From contig NC_067195.1 in NCBI RefSeq assembly GCF_000699445.3, forward strand, positions 58,565,591 to 58,629,590: a stretch of 64,000 nucleotides of DNA, read 5' to 3'. Shown one piece after another: positions 44,001-47,106 of this stretch. The notes under the pieces were generated by a model. It was not told the DNA's origin. It saw only the letters and a list, made by a program, of their open reading frames with translations, and ran no database searches. The DNA is from Schistosoma haematobium (taxonomy: Eukaryota > Platyhelminthes > Trematoda > Strigeidida > Schistosomatidae). Each line of letters starts with the position of its first letter. Within the stretch, counting starts at the first letter, position 1. Made by a program: the position numbers and the translations under genes.

Positions 44001-46898
44001 CGAAATATGAATACCAATACCGTTGTTGAAGCATAAAAAATTCGACTCATTCATCATGATAAGATTTACGTGCCACTTTATGGGTCACGCTCATGATAAG
44101 TACCATAAAAATATTAAAAGACTAGATTGAAGCAGATGGAGGGAATTTTAAATAAATAACCTATCACCAAACGCTTATTGATCCATCCCTTCGGTCAACC
44201 ATAAGCACTCATATGCATCGAACCAAGTTATCATAATTTATACTGAAACAGAGAGAAAGGACCAACAACATGCATATCATAAGAATTGTAAAAAATGGTA
44301 CCTCAGTAAGCAGAGTAATAGATTAGCAAGCCAAGAATGCCTTACTTATGTTGTGGAACGGGAAATATTTTTTATACAGTAGTTATTTGCATGTGACATT
44401 CGATCTATTAATCACGATTATCTGAATCTGACTAATAAAGACAACATTCATGGAAACAACTTACTAGGACGAATTTCCTGTGCACTGAGAATATGACGAG
44501 CAGCAATAAAAAACTCCTTACGCATATTCGTTACTGAAGGAGGACAATTGACCAACAAATTCATCATGCCTTGAACAAGGCTGACCGAGTGTAGCTCAAC
44601 CAAATCCTAAAATGAGTATTAAGTGAACAATACGTCGTAAGTCCTTAGCAGTTACTCCCATACGGATGAAGTAGATACGGGGACAGAAATAAAAGTAAAG
44701 ATATAGTTAAAGTGGACGATTAACTAATAAAAATCCTGACCAGAGTATGAGTAATTTTATTGAAAACAAAACTAACATATGTGTTTTCTGTTTAGACCAG
44801 TTAGAACACAATGATAAACATACTTGGTATATTTTAATTACGTAGGCGAGGAACGATAAAGTTTTCACCTGAGCAGCCATAAAATCAATGAACACTTCTT
44901 GACAAAAGTTAGCATTTTTCCTGGAAAGCACAACAGAAAAAGATAATCGGCAAAATAGTGTGATCGGGAGTATATCTATAGAGAGAAAACCTCTTTGAAT
45001 AGCGCTTAATCACTTGTGACATTGTATGGACAGATAAATTTGGTCAGTACCTCTAGCATGACGTGCTTAATACATACAACCACTGGACAAACAAACTAAG
45101 TAATGGACTTTATGTCTTAAATATGTCCATTATTCTCAGCTTATTTATTTCCCAACCTATTACTGATTTACTTTACTCTTCCAATTTTCCGTGATTTATT
45201 TTATGTTATTGTGAAGTATACTGACTTAAACTGATAACCACATTACAAGGCTCCACGCTCATATCTATTTCTAGGTTATGAATAAACTAACTGTTGTGAC
45301 GCATTGTCTACACATGCACTGGCTGGCATACATTGAGAAAAAATTTGGGGAAGTCAGTCCGCCAGTCAGCTACAATGTAAGACCAGGTACACAAATGCAT
45401 CGGTTCAAGTTGCCATACCTCCTTAGCACAACAAGACCAACACCAAATTCGTAGAAGCAGTTACTTCAATGATAATAAAAAAAGATTTTATATAATGATG
45501 TGATACAGGGTAAAACGTACAAAATTTTGATCGCACGGTTTGAGCGAAGACAAAGAGTGTATACACCTACGCCACTGTGATCGGTTCTGAGCCATATCAC
45601 TCAGTCTCCAACCATTTATTACGACAGAGGAAAAGATAATCAAGAAATGGTGTGAAAATTATTGCTGAAGCTTCTCTGACTAATACCTTAGAAAAGGTTT
45701 TTTGTAATTGGCGCATGCTTATTTCGCCCTAACGTTAGTGTTACACACACTGACTACACGAAACAGCCTATAGCTCTTGAGATGAAAATAGATTTGTTGA
45801 AATAATTAACACTATTACACTTACTAGAACATAAAACGCCAGAAAATGAGTGTTGTGACAGATTTCAGGAGTTATTGTAAAACCAAAGCCCAATTAGAAA
45901 AGTGTACGGTAATAAGAAAATAGGTATAATTACAGTGACATACTTTTGTTCTTCTGTTGGTTTGAGGTTGATGAAATCCATTATTAATGGAATGAAATCA
46001 GAAACATCTTGGTGTATATGTTGCTTGAATAGCTGGTACATTAGGACCACTAAAATAGGAATCTCTTGCATGACTTTTAAAGAAAACCCAGATTTAGGGA
46101 GAATGTGGTACTGAAATCCAACAACAGTTAATTGGATTTGAATACTTACAACCATGAAAGTACCATCAGTTTTAAGCTCCTGTGTGTAAACACTTGTAAC
46201 TGTGTATGCATTTAGAACTTCTGCTTCAAGATCAACATCGGAAATGGCAGGAACTTCCAACTTTAACCTTGGCTCAAAAATCTTGTTGGCTCGAAACCTT
46301 AGGTCACTGTACACCTCCTTCACAAAGTCCAAAAACCGTGAGACCTAATAATTAATAAAAACTCTAATCAAAACCCACATCATTTGAGAACGATGGTCGA
46401 TAAAATTTATGGATGTCTATAATCAGCTTCACACAAACAAGAACGTTATCTTCATTTTCAACCTACAGGGTGAAATAGTAAGTAGAGGAATTCATACTTC
46501 CACTAATTTAAACAACATTTCAAGAAGAGATCGAGCAAAAGGTCTTAAATGATCACCATTTGGGATTTTCTGGATGATTTCAAGACATAAACGACGAAGC
46601 TGTTGAGTGTCAGACTCTTGTAAGTTATCTGGCATTGTTGACATCAGATAATATTGTATCTTATCGTGAATTACGAATGTTAGATCCTGAATTTCTCTCT
46701 CCGCGGCCGCATTCTAAACTTTTATCAACATTGAAAAAAACTTACCTCTAAACAATCACAGATTTCGTGACCAGTTCTTAACTGTTCATCCAAGTCTAAA
46801 TATAATAACATTAGGCTGGAAGATGACTAACCTGTAGTTTCACAAAATAGCTTATTGATCTTCGCCGATATTTTGCCACAAAGACTGTCAGGTCTCAT
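956..46898 (-). CDS. TRRAP: TRRAP, transcription/transformation domain-associated protein (42 exons seen; 3' end off window)
   Basis: TRRAP is a very large nuclear scaffold of HEAT repeats with a FAT domain and an inactive PI3K-like kinase domain. It recruits the SAGA and NuA4/TIP60 acetyltransferases to activators. Conserved blocks appear in the right order on the minus strand: LAYVIKIYQ, PLAYSTLADL, LFRSIGGGAHDKLYREFFPL, VPVRLSTLLPYL, GLRTLELCVDN then QPDFLHDHL, VLGKLG, LFHLIP, HLIAKF, LEQRRLALD and EMRKTIF. Exons in gene order with short introns at the 5' end and long ones later are listed separately. Total is about 3,060 codons, matching roughly the first 2,200 residues of human TRRAP; the excess lies in low-complexity linkers. 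The FAT and pseudokinase exons must lie left of position 1. Five single-base homopolymer deficits break the frame (see findings). One junction, 31211 to 30052, does not fit in phase. Confidence 0.95.
1561..1628. repeat. (TA)n followed by (GA)n
   Basis: About 22 TA units, then about 11 GA units, inside the intron after exon 41 and about 60 nt downstream of its donor. Confidence 0.98.
1666..2058 (-). CDS. TRRAP: TRRAP exon 41
   Basis: Starts VYASTSVFKNHDLYMKLEQA and runs CCGLISPFPDINERFISLYL, matching KLEPAFLSGLRCAQPLIRAK. Ends with VRLLFLLVSNTWDEAHFRDG, matching ERLLYVTCSQNWEAMGNHF. Confidence 0.9.
2059..3197. other. TRRAP intron with a decayed SINE
   Basis: AT-rich intron. The only recognised feature is the decayed hammerhead SINE near 2215-2300. 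Confidence 0.6.
2215..2300 (-). repeat. Decayed hammerhead SINE fragment
   Basis: On the minus strand the CTGAGGA core and part of stem I survive, but the GAAA core box has become TATA and stem III no longer pairs. Alignable to the copies at 9.8 and 10.3 kb. Predicted inactive. Confidence 0.75.
3198..3508 (-). CDS. TRRAP: TRRAP exon 40
   Basis: Reads GLEMIKSRLNVVSHEMRKTI, matching SLELVKTRLAVMSMEMRKNF, then APTAREKVNFFYRLW and ILECVYDV. Confidence 0.95.
3509..5469. other. TRRAP intron with probable solo LTR
   Basis: Two kilobases of AT-rich intron. Nothing recognised except the LTR candidate at 5004-5366. Confidence 0.5.
5004..5366 (+). mobile_element. Probable solo LTR
   Basis: The 363-bp block begins TGTTATGG and ends GTTACAACA. 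It contains a TATA box (TATATAAATA, 5171-5180) followed by GC-richer sequence, as in an LTR U3-R boundary. The flanking pentamers are CATTG and TATTG, a target duplication with one mismatch. No gag or pol sequence is nearby. The family is not identified, and it could be an unrelated TATA-containing repeat. Confidence 0.5.
5470..5663 (-). CDS. TRRAP: TRRAP exon 39
   Basis: Reads VSKATLLTRLQSAFLLFTST then NPHAFVDRCIVQLVKLVNRL, matching MILKSACSNNPSYIDRLISV. The acceptor at 5664 was chosen because it alone fits the incoming phase. Confidence 0.85.
5968..6570 (+). repeat. Dispersed repeat R1, longest copy
   Basis: Shares its right 350 bp with 243-605 at very high identity. The motif CCAACCATTGGTTACGATA and its surroundings recur at 21297-21690, and part at 45350-45628. 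No terminal repeats or protein domain are visible. It lies in the intron between TRRAP exons 38 and 39. Possibly a non-autonomous element or LTR-derived; family unknown. Confidence 0.8.
6847..7088 (-). CDS. TRRAP: TRRAP exon 38
   Basis: Contains LIRSCAGLIRAMLERYPAEA and YPELYDIYSTVLKAIQD, matching VLRAVHSLLSRLMSIFPTEP and YEELECLYAAVGKVIYE. Confidence 0.93.
7201..7359. repeat. Foldback (inverted repeat) element
   Basis: Arms 7201-7267 and 7292-7359 are imperfect inverted copies (TGAGTAGAAAAAT at one end, ATTTTTCTACTCA at the other) around a 24-nt loop. The full unit is 159 bp, MITE-like, in the intron between exons 37 and 38. Confidence 0.85.
7543..7917 (-). CDS. TRRAP: TRRAP exon 37
   Basis: Contains LAQLEFALRSDVWGGETCEL (vertebrate VNLLKTALRPDMWPKSELKL), then a Ser/Thr-Pro-rich insert and LLMTLEVLRVLFSTL. 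Two donors exist. The one at 7542 (GTACGT) gives correct phase and joins STL to ESPTLLI, matching TVLQSPAILS. The one at 7514 does not. Confidence 0.92.
7918..8386. other. TRRAP intron, nothing recognised
   Basis: AT-rich intron between exons 36 and 37. Confidence 0.5.
8387..8464 (-). CDS. TRRAP: TRRAP exon 36
   Basis: 26 codons: PIDKPQRDQLVNLLIRFACQ, matching PIDKQHTDTVVNFLIRVACQ. Confidence 0.95.
8465..9068. other. TRRAP intron, nothing recognised
   Basis: AT-rich intron sequence between exon 36 and the TA tract. Confidence 0.5.
9069..9138. repeat. (TA)n microsatellite
   Basis: About 35 uninterrupted TA units, five bases downstream of the TRRAP exon 35 donor. Confidence 0.98.
9144..9323 (-). 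CDS. TRRAP: TRRAP exon 35
   Basis: Starts LPLEQRRLALDMIYTTAQWD, matching VTIEQRRLAVDLSEVVIKWE. The donor GTAAG at 9143 runs straight into a (TA)n tract. Confidence 0.93.
9738..10000 (-). mobile_element. tRNA-derived SINE with hammerhead (Sm-alpha type), sense to TRRAP
   Basis: Reverse orientation. It has a tRNA-like head with box A and box B (TTCGAATCC), then the hammerhead, then a tail with TCTAACATCAATTAATTCAT. It lies in the intron between exons 34 and 35, on the transcribed (minus) sense strand. It forms an inverted repeat with the copy to its right. Confidence 0.9.
9782..9842 (-). ncRNA. Hammerhead ribozyme, minus strand
   Basis: On the minus strand: stem I CACTG, core CTGAGGA (fits CUGANGA), stem II GTCCC/GGGAC (5 bp), GAAA, stem III ACGG/CCGT, then GTC before CAGTG closing stem I. 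Predicted cleavage is between plus-strand positions 9795 and 9794. Schistosome Sm-alpha hammerheads with this layout are known to be active; activity here is inference. Confidence 0.88.
10010..10410 (+). mobile_element. tRNA-derived SINE with hammerhead, antisense to TRRAP
   Basis: Longest copy. It has a head from about 10030 with ACTAGCTTCGTGAGGGAATT, a tRNA-like segment with box A near 10200-10217 and box B GTTCGAATC near 10247, the hammerhead, and a tail ending TCCACAACCCCCATA. Paired head-to-head with the minus-strand copy at 9738-10000. Confidence 0.88.
10275..10333 (+). ncRNA. Hammerhead ribozyme, plus strand
   Basis: CTGAGGA at 10287-10293, stem II GTCC/GGAC, GAAA at 10309-10312, stem III ACGG/CCGT, GTC ending at 10320, then CAGTG pairing with CACTG. 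All core positions fit the consensus. Confidence 0.88.
10546..10642 (-). CDS. TRRAP: TRRAP exon 34
   Basis: Reads LYYPIRHQILPHIILIISRL, matching VYYPVRHHLVQHMVSAMQRL. 97 nt; phase fits both neighbours. A longer ORF over this stretch is in another frame. Confidence 0.92.
10643..12533. other. TRRAP intron
   Basis: AT-rich. Contains a short R1-like tail near 11140-11225 (GATCGAATACTAGTAA shared with 6545-6560). Nothing else recognised. Confidence 0.55.
11140..11225 (+). repeat. Dispersed repeat R1, tail fragment
   Basis: Ends with ATGATCGAATACTAGTAA, the same as the end of the 243-605 and 5968-6570 copies. The rest is diverged. Confidence 0.55.
12534..12603 (-). CDS. TRRAP: TRRAP exon 33 (frame broken)
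   Basis: The exon should read KALALAT and then IMLEDHGIQSCVHIL, aligned without gaps to vertebrate MLTHWTRKIIVEEGHTVPQL. The two parts are in different frames because the T7 run at 12577-12583 needs an eighth base. Confidence 0.88.
12604..13794. other. TRRAP intron, nothing recognised
   Basis: AT-rich. An ORF reading into it from exon 33 is not supported by similarity. Confidence 0.5.
13795..14056 (-). CDS. TRRAP: TRRAP exon 32
   Basis: Contains LRKFTEFARPCLTSSL, GLQLLSHLIAKFNVLRTATV and NPALDILIPAWI, matching LRRLMTFAWPCLLSKA, GHLLLAHIIAKF and RQAMAILTPAVP. Confidence 0.95.
14057..15035. other. TRRAP intron, nothing recognised
   Basis: AT-rich intron between exons 31 and 32. Confidence 0.5.
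15036..15180 (-). CDS. TRRAP: TRRAP exon 31
   Basis: Reads YDLVHLFTSVLLEDPAVQTC and LRVMYYQMASLFVYHTPNYV, matching ITSVFITKVLDPEKQADML and LRIYLLQYATLLVEHAPHHI. Confidence 0.93.
15181..16440. other. TRRAP intron, left part, unidentified repeat-like DNA
   Basis: Positions about 16060-16240 are GC-richer than their surroundings (GCTACCTTGACGTGGTGATC onward), like the 5' parts of fluke retroelements. I could not assign them. Two short ORFs here have no recognisable product. Confidence 0.4.
16441..16912 (+). pseudogene. Penelope-like element fragment (RT end, linker, start of GIY-YIG)
   Basis: From 16441 the reading runs through LRNNGYPMKFIEK, LKTALTKTYPAAKLI and YKFTCICLSSYIGRTERR. These are the C-terminal RT thumb, linker and YIG part of a Penelope-like retroelement polyprotein. 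A stop follows directly after YIGRTERRAY, so the endonuclease is cut off. It sits antisense in the intron between TRRAP exons 30 and 31. Penelope-like elements are known in schistosomes (Cercyon); subfamily assignment would need a search. Confidence 0.85.
16973..17009. repeat. (TA)n microsatellite
   Basis: About 18 TA units, 14 nt downstream of the TRRAP exon 30 donor. Confidence 0.97.
17023..17386 (-). CDS. TRRAP: TRRAP exon 30 (frame broken near 3' end)
   Basis: Starts SHPDDFDLLFVITIGVTRL (vertebrate YGDIELLFQLLRAFTGRFL) and reaches SNALERGENEIF (vertebrate YSFEKGEGEQLL). The literal frame then hits a TGA. With one more A in the A5 run 17054-17058 it gives GGPPKPFEMN, matching LGPPNPEGDN, and phase 1 into exon 31 through the GTAGGT donor. 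Confidence 0.92.
17387..17967. other. TRRAP intron, nothing recognised
   Basis: AT-rich intron between exons 29 and 30. The 89-codon ORF on the minus strand lacks similarity. Confidence 0.5.
17968..18508 (-). CDS. TRRAP: TRRAP exon 29
   Basis: 180 codons. LAIRAVHTIHKISLNWLTVN aligns to LQFQAIKIISIIVKNDDSWL. The exon ends DEPRLLLDCLLDCFK, matching KEPKLLAYCLLNYCK. A long polar stretch in between is not conserved. Confidence 0.9.
18509..19811. other. TRRAP intron, left of SINE pair
   Basis: AT-rich. A tRNA-like stretch near 19185-19255 on the minus strand (GGTCCAGAGGTTAAGC) looks like a decayed SINE head. Confidence 0.5.
19812..20190 (-). mobile_element. tRNA-derived SINE with hammerhead, sense to TRRAP
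   Basis: Full-length reverse-oriented copy. The tail is at the left, the hammerhead near 19870, tRNA-like boxes near 19935-20000, and the head (revcomp of CTAGCTTCGTGAGGGAATTC) up to about 20180. It lies in the intron between exons 28 and 29. Confidence 0.88.
19861..19921 (-). ncRNA. Hammerhead ribozyme, minus strand
   Basis: Minus strand: CACTG, CTGAGGA, stem II GTCT/GGAC (one G-U pair), GAAA, ACGG/CCGT, GTC, CAGTG. Predicted cleavage between plus-strand 19874 and 19873. Core intact; stem II slightly weaker than in the 9.8-kb copy. Confidence 0.83.
20191..20272 (-). repeat. SINE tail fragment
   Basis: Reverse copy of the SINE 3' tail only (GGGGTTGTGGAGATTATTAA through ACCATCACAATTG). It is wedged between the two inverted full copies. 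Confidence 0.75.
20273..20512 (+). mobile_element. tRNA-derived SINE with hammerhead, antisense to TRRAP (head truncated)
   Basis: Starts at TTGGTTGATGTTAGAAACTA, then box A, box B (GTTCGAATC near 20355), the hammerhead and the tail. Inverted relative to 19812-20190. Confidence 0.87.
20381..20441 (+). ncRNA. Hammerhead ribozyme, plus strand
   Basis: CTGAGGA 20395-20401, stem II GTCC/GGAC, GAAA 20417-20420, stem III ACGG/CTGT with one G-U, GTC ending 20428, CAGTG. Core intact. Confidence 0.83.
20662..20766 (-). CDS. TRRAP: TRRAP exon 28
   Basis: 35 codons reading FALSCSQGQPIVDYLRTNYH, aligned to MSFLKHKDARPLRDVLAANP. Ends in a T5 run (plus strand 20662-20666) abutting the donor. One more base there would fix the phase to exon 29. 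Confidence 0.85.
21297..21690 (+). repeat. Dispersed repeat R1, diverged copy
   Basis: Shares GCCATACCTC, GATCGATTCTGAGCCAT and CCAACCATTGGTTACGATAG with the other copies. It carries the left part that is missing at 243. In the intron between exons 27 and 28. Confidence 0.75.
21981..22223 (-). CDS. TRRAP: TRRAP exon 27
   Basis: Contains LLDLFHLIPLATSKYVSLLI and LRLPLTRFLSRYPAET, matching IINLFHLIPAAPQTLVKPLL and FREPLIKFLTRHPSQT. Confidence 0.95.
22224..22989. other. TRRAP intron, nothing recognised
   Basis: AT-rich intron between exons 26 and 27. Confidence 0.5.
22990..23064 (-). CDS. TRRAP: TRRAP exon 26
   Basis: 25 codons starting SHLNTSLEAAV, matching QHLRKWMEVVV. AG/GTGAGT splice sites; phase 0 at both ends. 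Confidence 0.8.
23065..24371. other. TRRAP intron with RTE tail
   Basis: AT-rich; only the RTE 3' tail near 24210-24261 is recognised. Confidence 0.5.
24210..24261 (+). repeat. 3' tail of an SR2-type RTE element (strongly 5'-truncated)
   Basis: GCGGCCTATGCTCCTCTACGA and then TGACAGGTGTAAGTAAG match the extreme 3' end of the RTE element at 60542, including its (GTAA)n tail. About 50 bp remain. Confidence 0.8.
24372..24598 (-). CDS. TRRAP: TRRAP exon 25
   Basis: Contains FSCLREFISKTSIDIELRH and AQLFPSTLSERLCDAI, matching EACMRKFLEGATIEVDQIH and TRLFPNSFNDKFCDQM. Starts with a split Gly codon from exon 24. Confidence 0.92.
24599..25683. other. TRRAP intron, nothing recognised
   Basis: AT-rich intron between exons 24 and 25. 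Confidence 0.5.
25684..26176 (-). CDS. TRRAP: TRRAP exon 24
   Basis: Contains LINLRVAACQVLSVTWYLD and ends ALFKG, matching LVPLRIAALNALAACNYLP and ALFKAL. The middle is an Asn/Ser-rich linker absent from vertebrates. Confidence 0.9.
26177..27084. other. TRRAP intron, nothing recognised
   Basis: AT-rich intron between exons 23 and 24. A faint R1-like fragment near 26458-26490 is too short to call. Confidence 0.45.
27085..27315 (-). CDS. TRRAP: TRRAP exon 23
   Basis: 77 codons with LSETDSVRTEARCLLRLLS and VLPPKQPNRLLDLPISTQLA, matching TSPNSTVRKQAMHSLQVLA and MVPPKKHLLRHQPANAQIG. Confidence 0.92.
27574..28048 (-). CDS. TRRAP: TRRAP exon 22
   Basis: Starts YVKWGACASI (vertebrate YAKLGGVVSI) and contains LLRGLLYCIHSLSNQMNQGA. 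It then runs into a basic, Ser/Thr-rich insert with RKRSSTTSQRRTVQVRRGR that is longer than in vertebrates and may be a nuclear-localisation or modification site (inference). Confidence 0.92.
28249..28606 (-). CDS. TRRAP: TRRAP exon 21 (frame broken)
   Basis: The first part reads IIDSIMFVMGHEAKQLTRN (vertebrate LIDAIAICMAYEEKELCKI). The last part reads LQIFQHIGHVIVDMLYHPAW, aligned to LPLFSYIVERLCACCYEQAW, but in another frame. The shift falls at the T5 run 28320-28324. Adding one base restores both frame and phase into exon 22. Confidence 0.93.
28607..29725. other. TRRAP intron, tRNA-like repeat remnant
   Basis: Near 28790-28880 there is a GC-richer stretch with a box-B-like GATTCTAACCC. 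It may be a decayed SINE; otherwise nothing. Confidence 0.4.
29726..30052 (-). CDS. TRRAP: TRRAP exon 20 as found (5' edge uncertain)
   Basis: Contains GDFIAFIVRHATFLSIMQQ, matching the vertebrate LPFVASLIRHYTMVAVAQQ. Two acceptors are possible, at 30052 and 30040, both giving phase 0. The preceding exon ends in phase 1, so a small exon or an indel is unaccounted for between 30053 and 31210. Confidence 0.8.
30053..31210. other. TRRAP intron, possibly hiding a small exon
   Basis: The phases of the flanking exons disagree. A minus-strand open stretch at about 30830-31030 has no convincing similarity. Confidence 0.4.
31211..31457 (-). CDS. TRRAP: TRRAP exon 19
   Basis: Begins DSSSDEPSKLRSWEFLQSIC, the same length as vertebrate SANTEPYYRRQAWEVIKCFL. 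The acceptor AG precedes GATTCT. Ends phase 1 at GAT G before GTAATT, which does not match the next exon found. Confidence 0.85.
31458..32103. other. TRRAP intron, unidentified repeat-like DNA
   Basis: Positions 31600-31810 are less AT-rich (GAAGCAGCTGCAGTCGGGGG). I could not assign them. Confidence 0.35.
32104..32283 (-). CDS. TRRAP: TRRAP exon 18
   Basis: Starts VLGKLGRFNR, matching VLGKFGGSNR, and ends with VDAAVEVLQ. 60 codons, phase 0 at both ends. Confidence 0.95.
33019..33048. repeat. (TTA)n microsatellite
   Basis: About ten TTA units, 26 nt downstream of the TRRAP exon 17 donor. Confidence 0.95.
33075..33220 (-). CDS. TRRAP: TRRAP exon 17
   Basis: Reads GLRTLELCVDN then QPDFLHDHL, matching vertebrate GLRTLELCVDN and QPDFLYDHI. 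The length leaves phase 2 although exon 18 needs phase 0. One extra base in the T5 run at 33086-33090 would correct it. Confidence 0.95.
33221..34243. other. TRRAP intron, nothing recognised
   Basis: AT-rich intron between exons 16 and 17. Confidence 0.5.
34244..34570 (-). CDS. TRRAP: TRRAP exon 16
   Basis: 109 codons with the most conserved block of the window, LFRSIGGGAHDKLYREFFPL, then VPVRLSTLLPYLSLLMEPLV. Diagnostic of TRRAP/Tra1. Confidence 0.97.
34571..35181. other. TRRAP intron, nothing recognised
   Basis: AT-rich intron between exons 15 and 16. Confidence 0.5.
35182..35276 (-). CDS. TRRAP: TRRAP exon 15
   Basis: Reads ALYMRLLKLCFSSVN then ENELVMK, matching NLYLKLFKLVFGSVS and ENEQMLK. 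Confidence 0.93.
35277..35853. other. TRRAP intron, nothing recognised
   Basis: AT-rich intron between exons 14 and 15. Confidence 0.5.
35854..35989 (-). CDS. TRRAP: TRRAP exon 14
   Basis: Contains YFGYILLSYLVDRLERLG, matching LFATILVEYLLDRLPEMG. The spacing from exon 13 equals the vertebrate spacing residue for residue, so no exon is missing across the RTE-bearing intron. Confidence 0.93.
36424..39213 (+). mobile_element. RTE-like non-LTR element, 5'-truncated, antisense in TRRAP intron
   Basis: A 2.8-kb insertion whose GC content stands out from the intron. It is flanked by ATCTATTG at 36416-36423 and 39214-39221, read as an 8-bp target duplication. It contains an RT ORF but no endonuclease domain. 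The 3' region ends in AATAAATAATTGGTG and a C10 run. Its body differs from the RTE element at 60.5 kb. Confidence 0.85.
36914..38857 (+). CDS. Reverse transcriptase of RTE-like element (endonuclease missing)
   Basis: 647 codons open without a stop. RT landmarks: YKSPGPDDLPPALF, NNYRRISLLPIASKLLA, EEQAGFRSGRGCIDHIFTLR, VVFLDIRAAFDSLDR, GVRQGCPISPFLFN, the catalytic LEYADDIVLL, then FVYLGSCVSAGSDVSDETN, and a C-terminal LRWLGHVLQMSSQRIPRRAL typical of RTE and related clades. The frame is open about 46 codons further upstream to a TAA at about 36762, so the ATG at 36914 is only the first Met. Without an endonuclease it cannot move on its own. Confidence 0.88.
   Translation: MDEHCLQLHDAMKMEGTVSCGFAKRPAYKHWVSSGYLQLIETRRSTLDDREFDHKRRLLRSEIGQSLRKDREAWWSKRAYELEAAAASGNYRKLFQLIRATGSKKSGVSETICEDDGTPITNIHRRLGRWAEFFEGQFNWPAAPATSVRLSCPPQPVTTDPPNEAEVRKELQLLKRYKSPGPDDLPPALFKDGGDFLTRELTTLFTKVWELESVPTSWNESIVVPIFKKGSRRSCNNYRRISLLPIASKLLASVILRRLFKTRERLTREEQAGFRSGRGCIDHIFTLRQMLEHRHTYQRPTIVVFLDIRAAFDSLDRAVLWDCLLKKGVPEKFINILKALYKNTSGRVRAYNHLSPLFHSSSGVRQGCPISPFLFNFAIDDILETALMNVSNGGVDLLPGERLLDLEYADDIVLLCDNAQGMQSALNQLAISVRRYGMCFAPSKCKVLLQDWQDSNPALTLGGERILVFEKFVYLGSCVSAGSDVSDETNSGIVRARAAYANLGHLWHLHDVSLAVKGWIYNALVRAVLLYACETWPLRVEDVRQLSVFDHRCLRRIADIQWQHHVSNAEVRHRVFGHRYDNAISVTILKHRLRWLGHVLQMSSQRIPRRALFDDAGTGWKKRRGGYCMTWCRGMKESYKGLASVDP
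39214..40115. other. TRRAP intron, right of RTE insertion
   Basis: AT-rich; nothing recognised. Confidence 0.5.
40116..40227 (-). CDS. TRRAP: TRRAP exon 13
   Basis: Reads ETFALTFAQLNPISFHEIF, matching EHFAGVFTMMNPLTFKEIF. GTGAGT donor, CAG acceptor; phase fits both neighbours. An ORF on the opposite strand here is a shadow. The next intron (35990-40115) holds an antisense RTE insertion. Confidence 0.93.
40349..40650 (-). CDS. TRRAP: TRRAP exon 12
   Basis: Contains DVRTLVKALITGIRTVMTSM (vertebrate CRSLVKTLVCGVKTITWGI) and ends in YLRR. 302 nt, ending AG|C. Confidence 0.93.
40651..41335. other. TRRAP intron, nothing recognised
   Basis: AT-rich intron between exons 11 and 12. Confidence 0.5.
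41336..41534 (-). CDS. TRRAP: TRRAP exon 11 (linker)
   Basis: 66 codons of Ser/Asp-rich linker. It sits where vertebrate TRRAP has its variable Pro-rich linker. Called on splice sites and phase, both of which match the neighbours; sequence similarity is weak. Confidence 0.75.
41535..42168. other. TRRAP intron, nothing recognised
   Basis: AT-rich intron between exons 10 and 11. Confidence 0.5.
42169..42525 (-). CDS. TRRAP: TRRAP exon 10
   Basis: Begins PLAYSTLADLTHHIRSSL and contains LILNLVECIRQ, both vertebrate TRRAP landmarks. Ends with a split TG|T codon. Confidence 0.95.
42776..42892 (-). repeat. Broken hammerhead SINE fragment
   Basis: Stem III, GAAA and the 3' side of stem I survive (GACGAAACGGCCGTCCAGTG on the minus strand). 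An internal deletion removed the 5' side of stem I and damaged CTGAGGA. Predicted inactive. In the intron between exons 9 and 10. Confidence 0.8.
43581..43659 (-). CDS. TRRAP: TRRAP exon 9
   Basis: Short exon reading ILIGQGYTIRDALR, matching ILIGSGYTARETLR. The split Arg codon joins directly to PLAYSTL of exon 10. Confidence 0.95.
43660..44464. other. TRRAP intron, nothing recognised
   Basis: AT-rich intron between exons 8 and 9. Confidence 0.5.
44465..44606 (-). CDS. TRRAP: TRRAP exon 8
   Basis: Contains NCPPSVTNMRKEFFIAARHI, matching NCPAETAHLRKELLIAAKHI. Ends in phase 1 at CCT A, joined to AA of exon 9. Confidence 0.95.
44824..44920 (-). CDS. TRRAP: TRRAP exon 7
   Basis: Reads FIDFMAAQVKTLSFLAYVIK, nearly identical to the vertebrate YADFIAAQIKTLSFLAYIIR. 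Phase fits exons 6 and 8. Confidence 0.95.
45350..45628 (+). repeat. Dispersed repeat R1, diverged copy
   Basis: Matches 21297-21600 along its length (GTTGCCATACCTCCTTAGCA, GTGATCGGTTCTGAGCCATA). It sits in the first long intron of TRRAP. Confidence 0.75.
45944..46110 (-). CDS. TRRAP: TRRAP exon 6
   Basis: Reads FSLKVMQEIPILVVLMYQLF, matching SLKVLAECPIIVVLMYQLY. The acceptor is TTTCAG before TAC. The donor GTATGT starts the first long intron of the gene (about 1 kb). Confidence 0.93.
46150..46344 (-). CDS. TRRAP: TRRAP exon 5
   Basis: 65 codons beginning VSRFLDFVKEVYSDL, matching HHFLDFVKQIYKEL. Followed by a 39-nt intron. Confidence 0.9.
46379..46462 (-). CDS. TRRAP: TRRAP exon 4
   Basis: 28 codons reading VENEDNVLVCVKLIIDIHKF, matching vertebrate TENEENVLICLRIIIELHKQ. 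Introns on both sides are 34-35 nt. Donor is GTGGGT. Confidence 0.9.
46498..46686 (-). CDS. TRRAP: TRRAP exon 3
   Basis: Contains QQLRRLCLEIIQKIP and HLRPFARSLLEMLFKL, matching the vertebrate QQLRKLVLEIIHRIP block. 63 codons, phase 0 at both ends. Separated from exon 2 by a 59-nt intron that contains a NotI-like GCGGCCGC. Confidence 0.9.
46746..46795 (-). CDS. TRRAP: TRRAP exon 2
   Basis: 50 nt between clean AG and GTAAGT sites. Reads LDEQLRTGHEICDCLE, in phase with exons 1 and 3. Resembles the vertebrate N-terminal helix around KLKMMQEVSENFENV. Confidence 0.8.
46832..46898 (-). CDS. TRRAP: TRRAP exon 1 (start codon)
   Basis: The ATG is at 46898-46896, with an in-frame TAA five codons upstream, so this is the first Met in frame. 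The protein begins MRPDSLCGKIS. The donor GTTAGT follows at 46831. The intron after it is only 36 nt. Confidence 0.8.
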
Positions 46899-47106
46899 TT
46901 CAAAATGCGTTTATTATGATCAGGAATGAGAAGTAGCTCACCATCCGAATTGCCCTCGCTACAAAGCTAACAAGGATAACGTTGTGTAGAAGCCACTTCA
47001 AACTTTGTATTTCAGAAATCCAAATTTCAGGTTTGTGTCTTAAGAACCTAAGAGTGACCTTCTGAGTCATCTCTCTTTTAGTAAGTTTTTGTGAGTATCC
47101 GATATT
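46899..47106 (-). promoter_or_regulatory. TRRAP 5' flank / likely 5' UTR and core promoter region
   Basis: About 200 bp between the TRRAP ATG and the first retroelement sequence. I see no clear TATA box or spliced-leader acceptor. Assigned by position only. Confidence 0.35.

Noticed and set aside
956..46898. TRRAP as a pseudogene
   Set aside because: Breaks are only +1-fixable homopolymers; splice sites and conserved blocks are intact over 42 exons.
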